Assembly: GCF_030116705.1 (NCBI RefSeq)
Contig: NZ_JAOTIK010000001.1
Coordinates: 3,987,001-4,051,000, forward strand
DNA: 64,000 bases
Origin: Streptomyces sp. ML-6
GTDB lineage: Bacteria; Actinomycetota; Actinomycetes; Streptomycetales; Streptomycetaceae
Direction: 5' to 3'
Part shown: positions 53,768 through 62,767 of the stretch, one piece after another
Layout of the letters: each line of letters starts with the position of its first letter
Position numbering within the stretch: position 1 is the first letter of the stretch
Position numbers and translations under genes: made by a program
The notes under the pieces: generated by a model
Database searches by the model: none
Seen by the model: the letters and a program-made list of their open reading frames with translations, nothing else
What the model was told of the DNA's origin: nothing

Positions 53768-54649
53768 ATGGGGTGGCAGTGCACCGGGATGCGGTGGCCC
53801 GAGCCGCAGGGGGTGCCCGTGCTGGAGTGGCGGCGGGGCGGGGTGGTGCGGACGAGTGCGTTGGCGTACGGGACGGAGCTGGGGTTCCGGGCCGGGGGCG
53901 AGCGGCACTGCGTCGGGGCGCGCGGGAACGTGTGCCCGGTGGGGGCCGTGGTGTCGGGGCGGAGCACGGGGGCGCGGTGCCCGGAGTGTGCGCGGCTGGA
54001 CCGGGCGCACTCGGTGGCCGCCGACACGATCGCCGACGACCCGAGGACGTACCGGGTGTATCTGGCCTGGTTCGGGCCCGGCATGGTGAAGGTCGGGATC
54101 ACGGCCGAGGCGAGGGGAGCGGCCCGGCTGCGGGAGCAGGGGGCCGTGGTGTTCAGCTGGCTGGGACGCGGGCCGTTGATGGCGTGCCGCCGTACGGAGG
54201 AGGTGCTGCGGGCGGCCCTCGGGGTGCCGGACCGGATTCCGTACGCGAGGAAGAGGGCGGTGCGGGGGGTTCTGCCGGGGGCGGCGGAGCGCGGTGCGGA
54301 GGTCGCCGGGCTGTACGGGCGGGCCGTGGCGCTGGAGGGGGCGGGGTGGCCGGAGTCGCTGGAGCGGTTGCCGTTCGAGGCGGTCGACCACGCCGGACTG
54401 TTCGGGCTCGACGACGGGGTGGAGGTGGCGTGGGCGGTCTCCGAGTTGGTGGACGGCGGCGAGGTCGCGGGGCGGCTGGTGGCGGCGGCCGGGCCCGATC
54501 TGCATCTGGAGACGGCGAGGGACGGGGCCGTGGTGCTGGACACCCGGTTGATGACGGGGTGGGAGCTGGGGGCCGCCGGGGCGGGGAGCGGGGTGCGGGT
54601 TCCGTTGACCGACATCGGGGGCGGCGGGGTGCAGGGCGGGCTGTTCTGA
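53768..54649 (+). CDS. DUF2797 family protein
   Basis: 293 residues from ATG 53768. GIVxxR-like core of the family is visible as DRAHSVAADTIADDPRTYRVYLAWFGPGMVKVGITAEARG, a GIY-YIG-like nuclease-related segment (YLAWFG...VKVGIT). Two Cys pairs (CVGARGNVCPVGAV and CPEC) may bind zinc. Function unknown. Confidence 0.82.
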   Translation: MGWQCTGMRWPEPQGVPVLEWRRGGVVRTSALAYGTELGFRAGGERHCVGARGNVCPVGAVVSGRSTGARCPECARLDRAHSVAADTIADDPRTYRVYLAWFGPGMVKVGITAEARGAARLREQGAVVFSWLGRGPLMACRRTEEVLRAALGVPDRIPYARKRAVRGVLPGAAERGAEVAGLYGRAVALEGAGWPESLERLPFEAVDHAGLFGLDDGVEVAWAVSELVDGGEVAGRLVAAAGPDLHLETARDGAVVLDTRLMTGWELGAAGAGSGVRVPLTDIGGGGVQGGLF

Positions 54650-54763
54650 GCAGGAGGGGCGGACGGGGCGGGCGGGGGTGGTGGGGCGGTGAGCGGGGGC
54701 TCTGGGATCGTCGGTCCGGAGGACGGTGGTCCGTCCGACGGCGAGGCGGGAGAGGGGTACGGG

Positions 54764-55651
54764 ATGAGCGGTACGAGTGGTGACGTCGAGGACGTCGTGC
54801 GGTTCCGGGAGCGGCTCGGGCTGCCCGGACTCATCGACGTCCACACGCACTTCATGCCCGAGCGGGTGCTCCGCAAGGTCTGGGCGTACTTCGACTCGGC
54901 GGGGCCGCTGACCGGGATGGAGTGGCCGATCGCCTACCGGCACGACGAGGACGAACGGCTCGCGCTGCTGCGCTCGTTCGGCGTCCGCCGGTTCACCTCC
55001 ATGCTGTACCCGCACAAGGCCGGCATGGCGGCCTGGCTGAACGGCTGGGCGGCCGACTTCGCGCGCCGGGTGCCGGACTGCCTGCACACCGCGACCTTCT
55101 TCCCGGAGGAGGGCGTGGAGCGGTACGTGCGCGAGGCCGTGGAGGCGGGGGCGCGGGTCTTCAAGTCACACGTCCAGGTCGGCGCGTACGACGCCAACGA
55201 CCCGCTGCTGGAACCGGTCTGGGGGCTGCTCGCGGAGGCCGGCGTACCGGTGGTCATGCACTGCGGCTCGGGCCCGGCGCCCGGAAAGCACACGGGCCCC
55301 GAACCGGTCGGCCGGCTGCTCGCCCGGCATCCGCGGCTGCCGCTGATCGTGGCCCACATGGGCATGCCGGAGTACCCGGACTTCCTGGACCTCGCGGAGC
55401 GGTATCCGCGAGTGCGGCTCGACACGACGATGGCGTTCACGGACTTCACGGAGGGCCTCACCCCGTTCCCGGTGGCCGAGCGGGGGCGGCTCGCGGCGCT
55501 CGGCGACCGGATCCTGCTGGGCACGGACTTCCCGAACATCCCGTACCCGTACGCGCATCAGCTGCACGCCCTGGAACGGCTGGGGCTGGGGGACGACTGG
55601 CTGCGGGCGGTCTGCCACGGCAACGCGAGCGCGCTGTTCGCCGTGGACTGA
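54764..55651 (+). CDS. amidohydrolase family protein
   Basis: 295 residues from ATG 54764, chosen for GGAGAGG upstream; a GTG at 54689 would add 25 residues of low complexity. Metal-dependent TIM barrel of the ACMSD/amidohydrolase-2 type: IDVHTHF (about 25-31, two His ligands), VMHCGSGP (about 165, His), VAHMGMPEYPDF (about 200, His) and LLGTDFPNIPYPYAHQL (Asp near 252). Catalyses decarboxylation or hydrolysis of small organic acids; substrate unknown. Confidence 0.88.
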   Translation: MSGTSGDVEDVVRFRERLGLPGLIDVHTHFMPERVLRKVWAYFDSAGPLTGMEWPIAYRHDEDERLALLRSFGVRRFTSMLYPHKAGMAAWLNGWAADFARRVPDCLHTATFFPEEGVERYVREAVEAGARVFKSHVQVGAYDANDPLLEPVWGLLAEAGVPVVMHCGSGPAPGKHTGPEPVGRLLARHPRLPLIVAHMGMPEYPDFLDLAERYPRVRLDTTMAFTDFTEGLTPFPVAERGRLAALGDRILLGTDFPNIPYPYAHQLHALERLGLGDDWLRAVCHGNASALFAVD

Positions 55652-55741
55652 GGTGCCGGGGCGGCCCATCTCTCGGGTTTTCTCAGGTAATTCACAGAAA
55701 CGGGAAAGACCCCTCTCAGAGGAGCCTCACAGGGTTGGGGC

Positions 55742-56566
55742 ATGACGACGACCTCGCCCCGGACCACGCCTTCGCCCCGGACCACGAAGACCTCGCCTCG
55801 GATGACGACGACGATGACCTCGCCTCGGACCACGACGACCTCGCCCCAAGGGCGTACCGAACCGCTGAGGACGGATCACGGCCCCGTCCGCGTACTGGTG
55901 GTGGACGACGAGGCACCGCTCGCCGAGCTGCTGTCCATGGCCCTGCGCTACGAGGGCTGGGAGGTGCGCAGCGCCGGGGACGGTGCCGGGGCCGTCCGGA
56001 TGGCGCGCGACTTCCGGCCGGACGTGGTGGTCCTCGGCGTGATGCTGCCCGACACGGACGGGTTCGCCGTGCTCGGCGGGCTGCGCCGGGAACTCGCCGA
56101 GGTACCGGTGCTGTTCCTGACCGCGCGCGACGCGGTGGAGGACCGGATCGCCGGTCTCACGGCGGGCGGCGACGACTACGTCACCAAGCCGTTCGGCCTG
56201 GAGGAGGTCGTGGCGCGGCTGCGCGGGCTGATCCGGCGCTCCGGCACGGCGACCGCGCGCAGCGGTTCGACCCTCACCGTCGGCGACCTGGTGCTCGACG
56301 AGGACAGCCACGAGGTGAGCCGGGGCGGCACTTCCATCCACCTCACCGCCACCGAGTTCGAGCTGCTGCGCTTCCTGATGCGCAACCCGAAGCGGGTGCT
56401 GAGCAAGGCGCAGATCCTCGACCGGGTGTGGAACTACGACTTCGGCGGCCAGGCGAACGTCGTCGAGCTGTACATCTCGTACCTGCGCAAGAAGATCCAC
56501 GCCGGGCGGTCGCCGATGATCCACACCCGGCGGGGGGCGGGGTACCTCATCAAGCCCGGTGAGTGA
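55742..56566 (+). CDS. OmpR-family response regulator with Gly at the phosphorylation site
   Basis: 274 residues. N-terminal ~45 residues are Thr/Ser/Pro/Arg-rich repeats (TTSPRTT), encoded by an imperfect 21-bp-like repeat (55742-55848). Receiver domain: acidic pair in VLVVDDEAPL (about 52), Thr in LFLTARD (about 123), Lys in DDYVTKPFG (about 147). The acceptor position reads VVVLGVMLPD, so Asp is replaced by Gly99 (codon GGC 56036-56038). Winged-helix domain at about 175-270 is intact (TATEFELLRFLMRNPKRVLSKAQIL, VVELYISYLRKKI). No histidine kinase gene follows, unlike related loci. Possibly phosphorylation-independent. Confidence 0.93.
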   Translation: MTTTSPRTTPSPRTTKTSPRMTTTMTSPRTTTTSPQGRTEPLRTDHGPVRVLVVDDEAPLAELLSMALRYEGWEVRSAGDGAGAVRMARDFRPDVVVLGVMLPDTDGFAVLGGLRRELAEVPVLFLTARDAVEDRIAGLTAGGDDYVTKPFGLEEVVARLRGLIRRSGTATARSGSTLTVGDLVLDEDSHEVSRGGTSIHLTATEFELLRFLMRNPKRVLSKAQILDRVWNYDFGGQANVVELYISYLRKKIHAGRSPMIHTRRGAGYLIKPGE

Positions 56567-56640
56567 ACCCGGTGAGTGACGGGGCGTCGGCTGCGGGGCG
56601 TACGGGGTGTGCGGGATGAGCGCGGTGCCGCGAGCTCCTG

Positions 56641-56680
56641 TGTCATACACCGTACAAGAACTCTTGTACGGTGTATGACA
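56641..56680. promoter_or_regulatory. perfect 40-bp palindrome, operator of the efflux operon
   Basis: Arms TGTCATACACCGTACAAGA (56641-56659) and its exact complement (56662-56680), centre AC. A further half-site CTCTTGTAC lies at 56685-56693. The MFS start codon follows 36 bp later. A homodimeric regulator, most likely the TetR protein encoded downstream, should bind here. Confidence 0.85.
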
Positions 56681-56716
56681 TCACCTCTTGTACGCCGTAC
56701 GGGAAAGTAGGAACGC

Positions 56717-58240
56717 ATGACGGCGACCACCGCAGAGCAGAGCCCTCCTGCACCGCCGCGACATCCACAACGCTGGCTGATCCTCGGCGTCATCTGTCTC
56801 GCCCAGCTCACCGTGCTGCTGGACAACACCGTTCTCAACGTCGCGATCCCCTCCCTCACCCGGGAGCTGAACGCGTCCACCGCCGATGTGCAGTGGATGA
56901 TCAACGCCTACTCGCTCGTCCAGTCGGGCCTGCTGCTCACGGCCGGCAGCTCCGCCGACCGCTACGGCCGCAAGAAGATGCTCCTCACGGGGCTCGTCCT
57001 GTTCGGCATCGGTTCACTGGCGGCCGGGTTCTCCCAGTCGTCCGGGCAGCTGATCGCGGCCCGCGCCGGCATGGGCGTGGGCGGCGCGCTGCTGATGACC
57101 ACCACCCTGGCCGTCGTCGTCCAGATCTTCGACGACAGCGAGCGGGTCAAGGCGATCGGCATCTGGTCGACCGTCAGCTCGCTCGGCTTCGCCGTCGGGC
57201 CGCTGGTCGGCGGGGTGATGCTCGACCACTTCTGGTGGGGCGCGATCTTCCTGATCAACCTTCCGGTCGTGGTCCTCGCCCTGGTCGCCGTCGCGCGGCT
57301 GGTCCCGGAGACCAGGAACCTCGGCGGCGAGCGGCCCGACCTGCTCGGCGCGCTGCTCTCCACCATCGGCATGGCGGCCACCGTGTACGCGATCATCTCC
57401 GGCCCGGAGCACGGCTGGGCGTCGGGCCGGGTGCTGCTGACCGCCGCCGTCGGCCTGGTCTTCGTCGCCGCCTTCGTGCTGTGGGAGCTGCACATCCCGT
57501 ACCCGATGCTGGACATGCACTTCTTCCGCAACGAGAAGTTCGTCGGGGCGGTCGCGGGCACGATCCTCGTCGCCTTCGGGATGGGCGGCTCGCTCTTCCT
57601 GCTCACCCAGCAGCTCCAGTTCGTCCTCGGCCACGGGCCGCTGGAGGCCGGTCTGCGCACCGCCCCGATGGCGCTGAGCGTCATCGCCCTCAACCTCACC
57701 GGCCTGGGCGCCCGGGTGGTGCCCAGGCTGGGCACGCCGGCCACGATCGCGGCCGGGATGAGCCTGCTGGCCGCGGGCCTGGCCGCCGTCGCGCTGCTCG
57801 GCGGCAACGGCTACAGCGGCATGCTGCTCGGCCTGGTCGTGATGGGGGCGGGCATCGCGCTCGCCGGGCCCGCCATGGCCAACGCGATCATGAGCGCCAT
57901 TCCGCCGGAGAAGGCGGGCGTGGGCGCCGGGGTCAACGGCACGCTCGCCGAATTCGGCAACGGCCTGGGCGTGGCCGTGCTCGGCGCGGTCCTCAACTCC
58001 CGGTTCGGGGCCCTCGTCCCGGCCGCCGTCGGGGCCGCTTCGCTGCCCGCCGCGCTCGCCTCGGCCGACGACGACGCCGAACGGGCGCGGATCACGGACG
58101 CCTTCGCCTCGGGGCTGGAGACCAGCCAGCTCGTCGGGGCGGCCGCGGTGCTGACCGGCGGCCTGCTCGCCGCGCTGCTCCTGCGCCGTGCGGAGCGGGC
58201 GGAAGCCGCTCGGGACGCCCCGGCCGGGGCTGCGGCATAG
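56717..58240 (+). CDS. DHA2-family MFS drug efflux transporter, 14 TM
   Basis: 507 residues from ATG 56717. Proton-driven exporter of the EmrB/QacA group. LDNTVLNVAIPSL (motif D1, TM1), GSSADRYGRKKML (motif A, loop 2-3), RAGMGVGGALLM (motif B) and WSTVSSLGFAVGPLVGGVM (motif C, antiporter signature) are all clear. Alternating hydrophobic segments suggest 14 helices. Co-oriented with the TetR gene 116 bp downstream and controlled by the 40-bp palindrome. Confidence 0.96.
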   Translation: MTATTAEQSPPAPPRHPQRWLILGVICLAQLTVLLDNTVLNVAIPSLTRELNASTADVQWMINAYSLVQSGLLLTAGSSADRYGRKKMLLTGLVLFGIGSLAAGFSQSSGQLIAARAGMGVGGALLMTTTLAVVVQIFDDSERVKAIGIWSTVSSLGFAVGPLVGGVMLDHFWWGAIFLINLPVVVLALVAVARLVPETRNLGGERPDLLGALLSTIGMAATVYAIISGPEHGWASGRVLLTAAVGLVFVAAFVLWELHIPYPMLDMHFFRNEKFVGAVAGTILVAFGMGGSLFLLTQQLQFVLGHGPLEAGLRTAPMALSVIALNLTGLGARVVPRLGTPATIAAGMSLLAAGLAAVALLGGNGYSGMLLGLVVMGAGIALAGPAMANAIMSAIPPEKAGVGAGVNGTLAEFGNGLGVAVLGAVLNSRFGALVPAAVGAASLPAALASADDDAERARITDAFASGLETSQLVGAAAVLTGGLLAALLLRRAERAEAARDAPAGAAA

Positions 58241-58356
58241 CATCGTGCCGGGGCGGGCGGGTCCTGCCGCAGATCCGCCGCGTGCGTCCGCGCCCGCGGC
58301 GGAACCGTTCCGGAGGAAGGGTTCCGTCCCCCGGGCAAGACAATGGAGAGTACGTC

Positions 58357-59115
58357 ATGGCGTCCGCGACCGATCGTGTGAAGAACCCTGCCAGGCCCAG
58401 TGTGTGGCTGGACCGGTCGACGCCGTCACGCACCCGCAAGGCGGCTCAGCAGCCCGGCCTCGACCGGGACAGGATCACCGCGGCCTCGGTCCGGCTGCTG
58501 GACGCCGAGGGCCTCGCCAAGTTCTCCATGCGCCGGCTCGCCGCCGAGCTGAACGTCACGGCGATGTCCCTCTACTGGTACGTGGACAACAAGGACGACC
58601 TGCTGGAACTGGCCCTCGACGCGGCCTTCGGCGAACTGCCGCCCCCGCCCGAGGACGCGCCCTGGCAGGAGCGGCTGCGCGCACTGGCGACCGAGTACCG
58701 CAACCTGCTGGTCCGGCACGTCTGGGTGTCCACGCTCGCCGGGCACTACCTCAACATCGGCCCGCAGGCGCTGCTGATGTCGCACTCCGTCCAGGACGTG
58801 ATCCGGGCGACGGGCCTGCCGCCGGAACGCCGCCCCGGCGCGCTCGCCGCGGTCTTCCAGTTCGTGTACGGATTCGGCACCATCGAGGGCCACTTCGCCC
58901 AGCGCAGCGCGGCCGCGGGCATGACCCAGGAGGAGTACTACCGGTACGCGCTGGGGACCGTCCGGGACCAGCCCCGGGTGAGCCAGATCATGGAGTCCGC
59001 ACAGGAGCTGATGGAGGCGGGGGGCGGCAACACGGTCGAGGAGATACGCGACCGCGACTTCGCCGTCGCCCTGGACCTGCTCATCGCGGGCATCGAGGCG
59101 CTGCGGGACCGGTAG
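58357..59115 (+). CDS. TetR-family regulator
   Basis: 252 residues from ATG 58357 (GGAGAG upstream). TetR N-terminal helix-turn-helix at about 38-85: LDRDRITAASVRLLDAEGLAKFSMRRLAAELNVTAMSLYWYVDNKDDLLELALD. TetR_C_1-type ligand domain follows (LRALATEYRNLLVRHVWVSTL). A 30-residue Arg/Pro-rich extension precedes the HTH. Likely represses the MFS pump and itself. Confidence 0.93.
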   Translation: MASATDRVKNPARPSVWLDRSTPSRTRKAAQQPGLDRDRITAASVRLLDAEGLAKFSMRRLAAELNVTAMSLYWYVDNKDDLLELALDAAFGELPPPPEDAPWQERLRALATEYRNLLVRHVWVSTLAGHYLNIGPQALLMSHSVQDVIRATGLPPERRPGALAAVFQFVYGFGTIEGHFAQRSAAAGMTQEEYYRYALGTVRDQPRVSQIMESAQELMEAGGGNTVEEIRDRDFAVALDLLIAGIEALRDR

Positions 59116-59155
59116 CGGGGGCCGGGTGCAGGGCCCCCTCCGGCCCGCACCCGGA

Positions 59156-59971
59156 TCACGACGGCAGGGAGTCGCCCTGCACCGCCTGGATGTCGAGGTC
59201 CACCCGCAGCGTCGTGCCGATCGCCGAGATGCCCGCCCGCACCACCTGGTTGTAGTTCATCGCGAAGTCCTCGCGGTGCAGCTCCGCCGTGGCGTTGAAG
59301 GCCGCGCGCACCCCGCCCCACGGGTCCGGGCCGGTGCCCAGGTAGCTCAGGTGCAGGTCCACCGGGCGCACCACGCCGTGCAGCGACAGTTCGCCGTGGA
59401 CCAGCCAGCGGTCGGGACCGACCGGGGACAGCCCGTTCGAGCGGTACGTGATCTCCGGGAACTGCTCCACGTCCAGGAAGTCCGGCGAGCGCAGGTGCTT
59501 GTCCCGCATGCCGTTGCCGGTGTCGATGCTGGCCGCCCCGATCACGGCCTCCACCCGGGACTGCTCGACGTCCTTCGAGATCTCGATCCGGCCGCTGAAC
59601 TCCGTGAACCGGCCGCGCACGCTGGAGATCCCCAGGTGCTGCGCCGACGCGCCCACCGAGGAGTGCGCCGGGTCCAGCGACCAGGTGCCCGGCGGCGGCA
59701 GCTCCACGCCGCCCTGGCGGGCCAGCACCACCGTGCCGGCCTCGACCCGGCCGCTCGCCGTGACGAGGGCGGTGGAGGCGGCGGGGGCGTACCCGATCGC
59801 CGTGACGATCACCGTGTACGCACCGGCCTGGAAGGGGGTGTCGGTCCGTACCGCCCCGTCCTCGTCGGCCGCGGCCCGCAGCACCTGCGCGCCGGTCATG
59901 TCGGTGACCGTCACGATCGCGTGCTGGATCGCCCAGCCGTCCCGCGTCCGTACCTGTGCGCGAAGTCCCAT
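59156..59971 (-). CDS. YceI-family protein with N-terminal carboxypeptidase-regulatory-like domain
   Basis: 271 residues from ATG 59971. Residues 1-85 are a beta-sandwich Cna-B/carboxypeptidase-regulatory-like domain (VRTRDGWAIQHAIVTVTDMTG, GAYTVIVTAIGYAP). Residues about 95-270 are the YceI lipocalin-like barrel (WSLDPAHSSVGASAQHLGISSVRGRFTEFSG, FPEITYRSNGL, GELSLHGVVRPVDLHLSY). YceI binds polyisoprenoid-type lipids. No signal peptide, so it is probably cytoplasmic or membrane-associated. It lies downstream of the MFS pump that carries the same type of domain, suggesting a joint role. Confidence 0.9.
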   Translation of the reverse strand: MGLRAQVRTRDGWAIQHAIVTVTDMTGAQVLRAAADEDGAVRTDTPFQAGAYTVIVTAIGYAPAASTALVTASGRVEAGTVVLARQGGVELPPPGTWSLDPAHSSVGASAQHLGISSVRGRFTEFSGRIEISKDVEQSRVEAVIGAASIDTGNGMRDKHLRSPDFLDVEQFPEITYRSNGLSPVGPDRWLVHGELSLHGVVRPVDLHLSYLGTGPDPWGGVRAAFNATAELHREDFAMNYNQVVRAGISAIGTTLRVDLDIQAVQGDSLPS

Positions 59972-60176
59972 CCGTTCTCTCCCTGCTCTTCCTGCTCGCC
60001 TTGCTGCCGGTCCTGCTCGTTCTGCCGGTTCTGCTCGTCCTGCTCGGTGGCCCCATGCGTCGGGCCCCGGGGCGACGGCGACAGGCCGTCCCCTGCCTGC
60101 CGTCCCCGCCACCGGGGCCCTTTTCCACCCGCGGGTGCGGCGCCTCCGCTCGAAGCGCCGACCCGCGGGAGGTCCG

Positions 60177-62744
60177 TTACTCGCCGGGGTGGGCGAGTTC
60201 GATGTCGTGGCCGTCGACCCCGCGACCGGCCACGGTCAGCGCGCCGGCCACCGGCGGGTAGCCGGTCGCGATGACCGAGTACTCGCCCGCGTCCAGGTCG
60301 GCGAAGGCGTACGCCCCGTCCTCCCCGGTCGTCGCGGTGGCGACCACATTGCCTGCCGCGTCCACCAATGTCACCCGTGCGTCCGCCAGCGGTCGCCGGG
60401 CGGAACCGGCCCGCACGACGCCCCGCACCAGGGCACCGGCCTGCAGCGCGGCCTCGATCCGGGTGACGCCCTGGCCGCCGATCTCCACCGGCAGGGCCAG
60501 CGGACGGAACCCGGCGGCGTTCACCGCGACGGTCACCGGACCGGGCACCAGCTCCCCGAAGACGAACTCGCCCGTCTCGCCGGACGCGCCGGTGGCCAGG
60601 ACGTCGCCGCGCACATCGGTCACGACGACCATGGCGCCCCGGACCGGCTCGGCGGTCTCCGCGGTCCGCACGGTCCCGGTCAGCCCGCTCGTGCCGGAGA
60701 GCAGGATGTCGAACGCGACCGGCTCGTCGCCGACGACCACGGTGGACGCCTGCGGCTGGAAGCCGTCGGCGGACGCGATCAGGACGAAGCTGCCGGAGCC
60801 CGGCGCGTCCAGCTCGTAACCGCCGTCGGACCGGGCGACGGAGCGTCCCAGCTGCCGGCCGGCCAGCGAGATCAGCGTGACGGCGGCGCCTGCCAGGGGC
60901 GCGCCCTCGGAGCCGCGGACCACACCGCGCACGGCCGTGCCGTGCAGGGTGTCGACCGGGGCCTCCAGGGTGTCGACCGGGGCGTTCCCGGCCGATTCGA
61001 CGGCGAGGGCTGTTGATTCGGCGGCGACGGCTGCCGGTGCGACGGCGGTGGCGGTCCGGGTCTCCCCGGCGGCGGCCGGGGCCGCGACGGCGACGGGGAC
61101 CGTGTCCGTGACGGCGGCCTCGACGGCGGTGGCCTCGCCGGACGCGGCGGGGGTTTCGCTCACCGTGCTCGACTTCAGCGCGACCTCCTTGATGAAGATC
61201 GTGATCAGGAAGGCCACCAGCGCGGCCGGAGCGGCGTACAGGAAGACGTCGGCGACCCCGTGCCCGTAGGCGCTCTCCACGACCGTGCGGAACGGCTCGG
61301 GCAGCTTGTCCAGGTCGGGGATGCCCCCGCCGCCGGTACCGCCGTGGCCCATGCCCGCGCCCTGGGGACCGAGCTCCGCCAGGCCGTCCTTGACGTAGTG
61401 GGTGACGCGGTTGGCCATGACGGCGCCCAGCGCCGAGACCCCGATCGCACCGCCGAGGGAACGGAAGAAGGTGACGACGGAGCTGGCGGCCCCGAGGTCG
61501 GACGGGTCGACCTGGTTCTGCGTGGCGAGCACCAGGTTCTGCATCATCATGCCGATGCCGAGCCCCATCACGGCCATGTAGACCGCGATGTGCCAGTACT
61601 CCGTGTCGTACCGGATCGTGCCCAGCAGCCCGAGCCCGGCGGTGACCAGGAAGCCGCCGCTGACCAGCCAGGCCTTCCAGCGGCCGGTCTTGGTGATGAT
61701 CTGGCCCGAGACGGTCGAGGAGATGAACAGGCCCGCGATCATCGGGATCGTCAGGACGCCGGACATCGTCGGCGACTCGCCGCGTGCCAGCTGGAAGTAC
61801 TGGCTGAAGAAGACGGTGCCGGCGAACATCGCGATGCCGACGAACAGCGAGGCCAGCGAGGCCAGCGTGATGGTGCGGTTGCGGAAGAGGCGCAGCGGGA
61901 TGATCGGCTCGCTGGCCCGGGTCTCGACGGCGACGAAGACCGCGCCGAGGAGGACGGAACCGAGGACCATCACGGCGGTCTGCCAGGACAGCCAGTCGTA
62001 CTTGTCACCCGCGAAGGTCACCCAGACGAGCAGCAGCGACACGGCGGCGCTGATGAAGAACGCGCCCCACCAGTCGACCTTGACCTCACGCTTCACGACC
62101 GGGAGCTTCAACGTCTTCTGGAGCACGATCAGCGCGATGACGGCGAACGGCACGCCGACGTAGAAGCACCAGCGCCAGCCCATCCAGCTGGTGTCGGTGA
62201 TGACCCCGCCGAGCAGCGGGCCACCGACGGTGGCGACGGCGAACACCGCACCGATGTAACCGCTGTAGCGACCGCGCTCGCGCGGGGCGATCATCGCCGC
62301 CATCACGATCTGTGCCAGGGCGGAGAGACCGCCGACGCCGATGCCCTGGATCACGCGGCAGGCGATCAGCATGCCGCTGCTGGTCGACAGACCGGCCACG
62401 ACCGAGCCCGCGACGTAGATGACGAGGGATATCTGGACCAGCAGCTTCTTGCTGAACAGGTCGGCGAGCTTGCCCCACAGGGGGGTGGTGGCGGTCATCG
62501 CCAGCAGTGAGGCCGTGACGACCCAGGTGTAGGCGCTCTGGCCGCCACCGAGGTCGGAGATGATCTCCGGAAGGGCGTTGGAGACGACCGTCGACGACAG
62601 GATCGCGACGAACATGCCGAGCATCAGCCCGGCCAGGGCCTCCATGATCTGCCGGTGTGACATCGGCGCGCCGGACGAGGGGTCGGGTGACCCCCCGTGC
62701 TTGGCGTGGCCGCCCCGCACACCGGTGGGTGTGGTCGTAGCCAT
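60177..62744 (-). CDS. DHA2 MFS efflux pump fused to carboxypeptidase-regulatory-like domains
   Basis: 855 residues from ATG 62744. Residues 30-560 form a 14-helix MFS exporter: ILSSTVVSNALPEI (TM1), GKLADLFSKKLLV (motif A), CRVIQGIGVGGLSAL, AVATVGGPLLGGVITD (motif C). After an Ala/Thr/Val-rich linker (about 570-625), three beta-sandwich domains follow: TAVRGVVRGSEGAPLAGAAVTLI, GLTGTVRTAETAEPVRGAMVVV and ALVRGVVRAGSARRPLADARVTLV, each ending in a GEY/GPVTV strand. The fusion is unusual for MFS proteins; the domains might bind lipid, wall polymer or the YceI partner. Confidence 0.95.
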   Translation of the reverse strand: MATTTPTGVRGGHAKHGGSPDPSSGAPMSHRQIMEALAGLMLGMFVAILSSTVVSNALPEIISDLGGGQSAYTWVVTASLLAMTATTPLWGKLADLFSKKLLVQISLVIYVAGSVVAGLSTSSGMLIACRVIQGIGVGGLSALAQIVMAAMIAPRERGRYSGYIGAVFAVATVGGPLLGGVITDTSWMGWRWCFYVGVPFAVIALIVLQKTLKLPVVKREVKVDWWGAFFISAAVSLLLVWVTFAGDKYDWLSWQTAVMVLGSVLLGAVFVAVETRASEPIIPLRLFRNRTITLASLASLFVGIAMFAGTVFFSQYFQLARGESPTMSGVLTIPMIAGLFISSTVSGQIITKTGRWKAWLVSGGFLVTAGLGLLGTIRYDTEYWHIAVYMAVMGLGIGMMMQNLVLATQNQVDPSDLGAASSVVTFFRSLGGAIGVSALGAVMANRVTHYVKDGLAELGPQGAGMGHGGTGGGGIPDLDKLPEPFRTVVESAYGHGVADVFLYAAPAALVAFLITIFIKEVALKSSTVSETPAASGEATAVEAAVTDTVPVAVAAPAAAGETRTATAVAPAAVAAESTALAVESAGNAPVDTLEAPVDTLHGTAVRGVVRGSEGAPLAGAAVTLISLAGRQLGRSVARSDGGYELDAPGSGSFVLIASADGFQPQASTVVVGDEPVAFDILLSGTSGLTGTVRTAETAEPVRGAMVVVTDVRGDVLATGASGETGEFVFGELVPGPVTVAVNAAGFRPLALPVEIGGQGVTRIEAALQAGALVRGVVRAGSARRPLADARVTLVDAAGNVVATATTGEDGAYAFADLDAGEYSVIATGYPPVAGALTVAGRGVDGHDIELAHPGE

Positions 62745-62767
62745 TGAGTTCCTTGTCTTTGCTTCTG

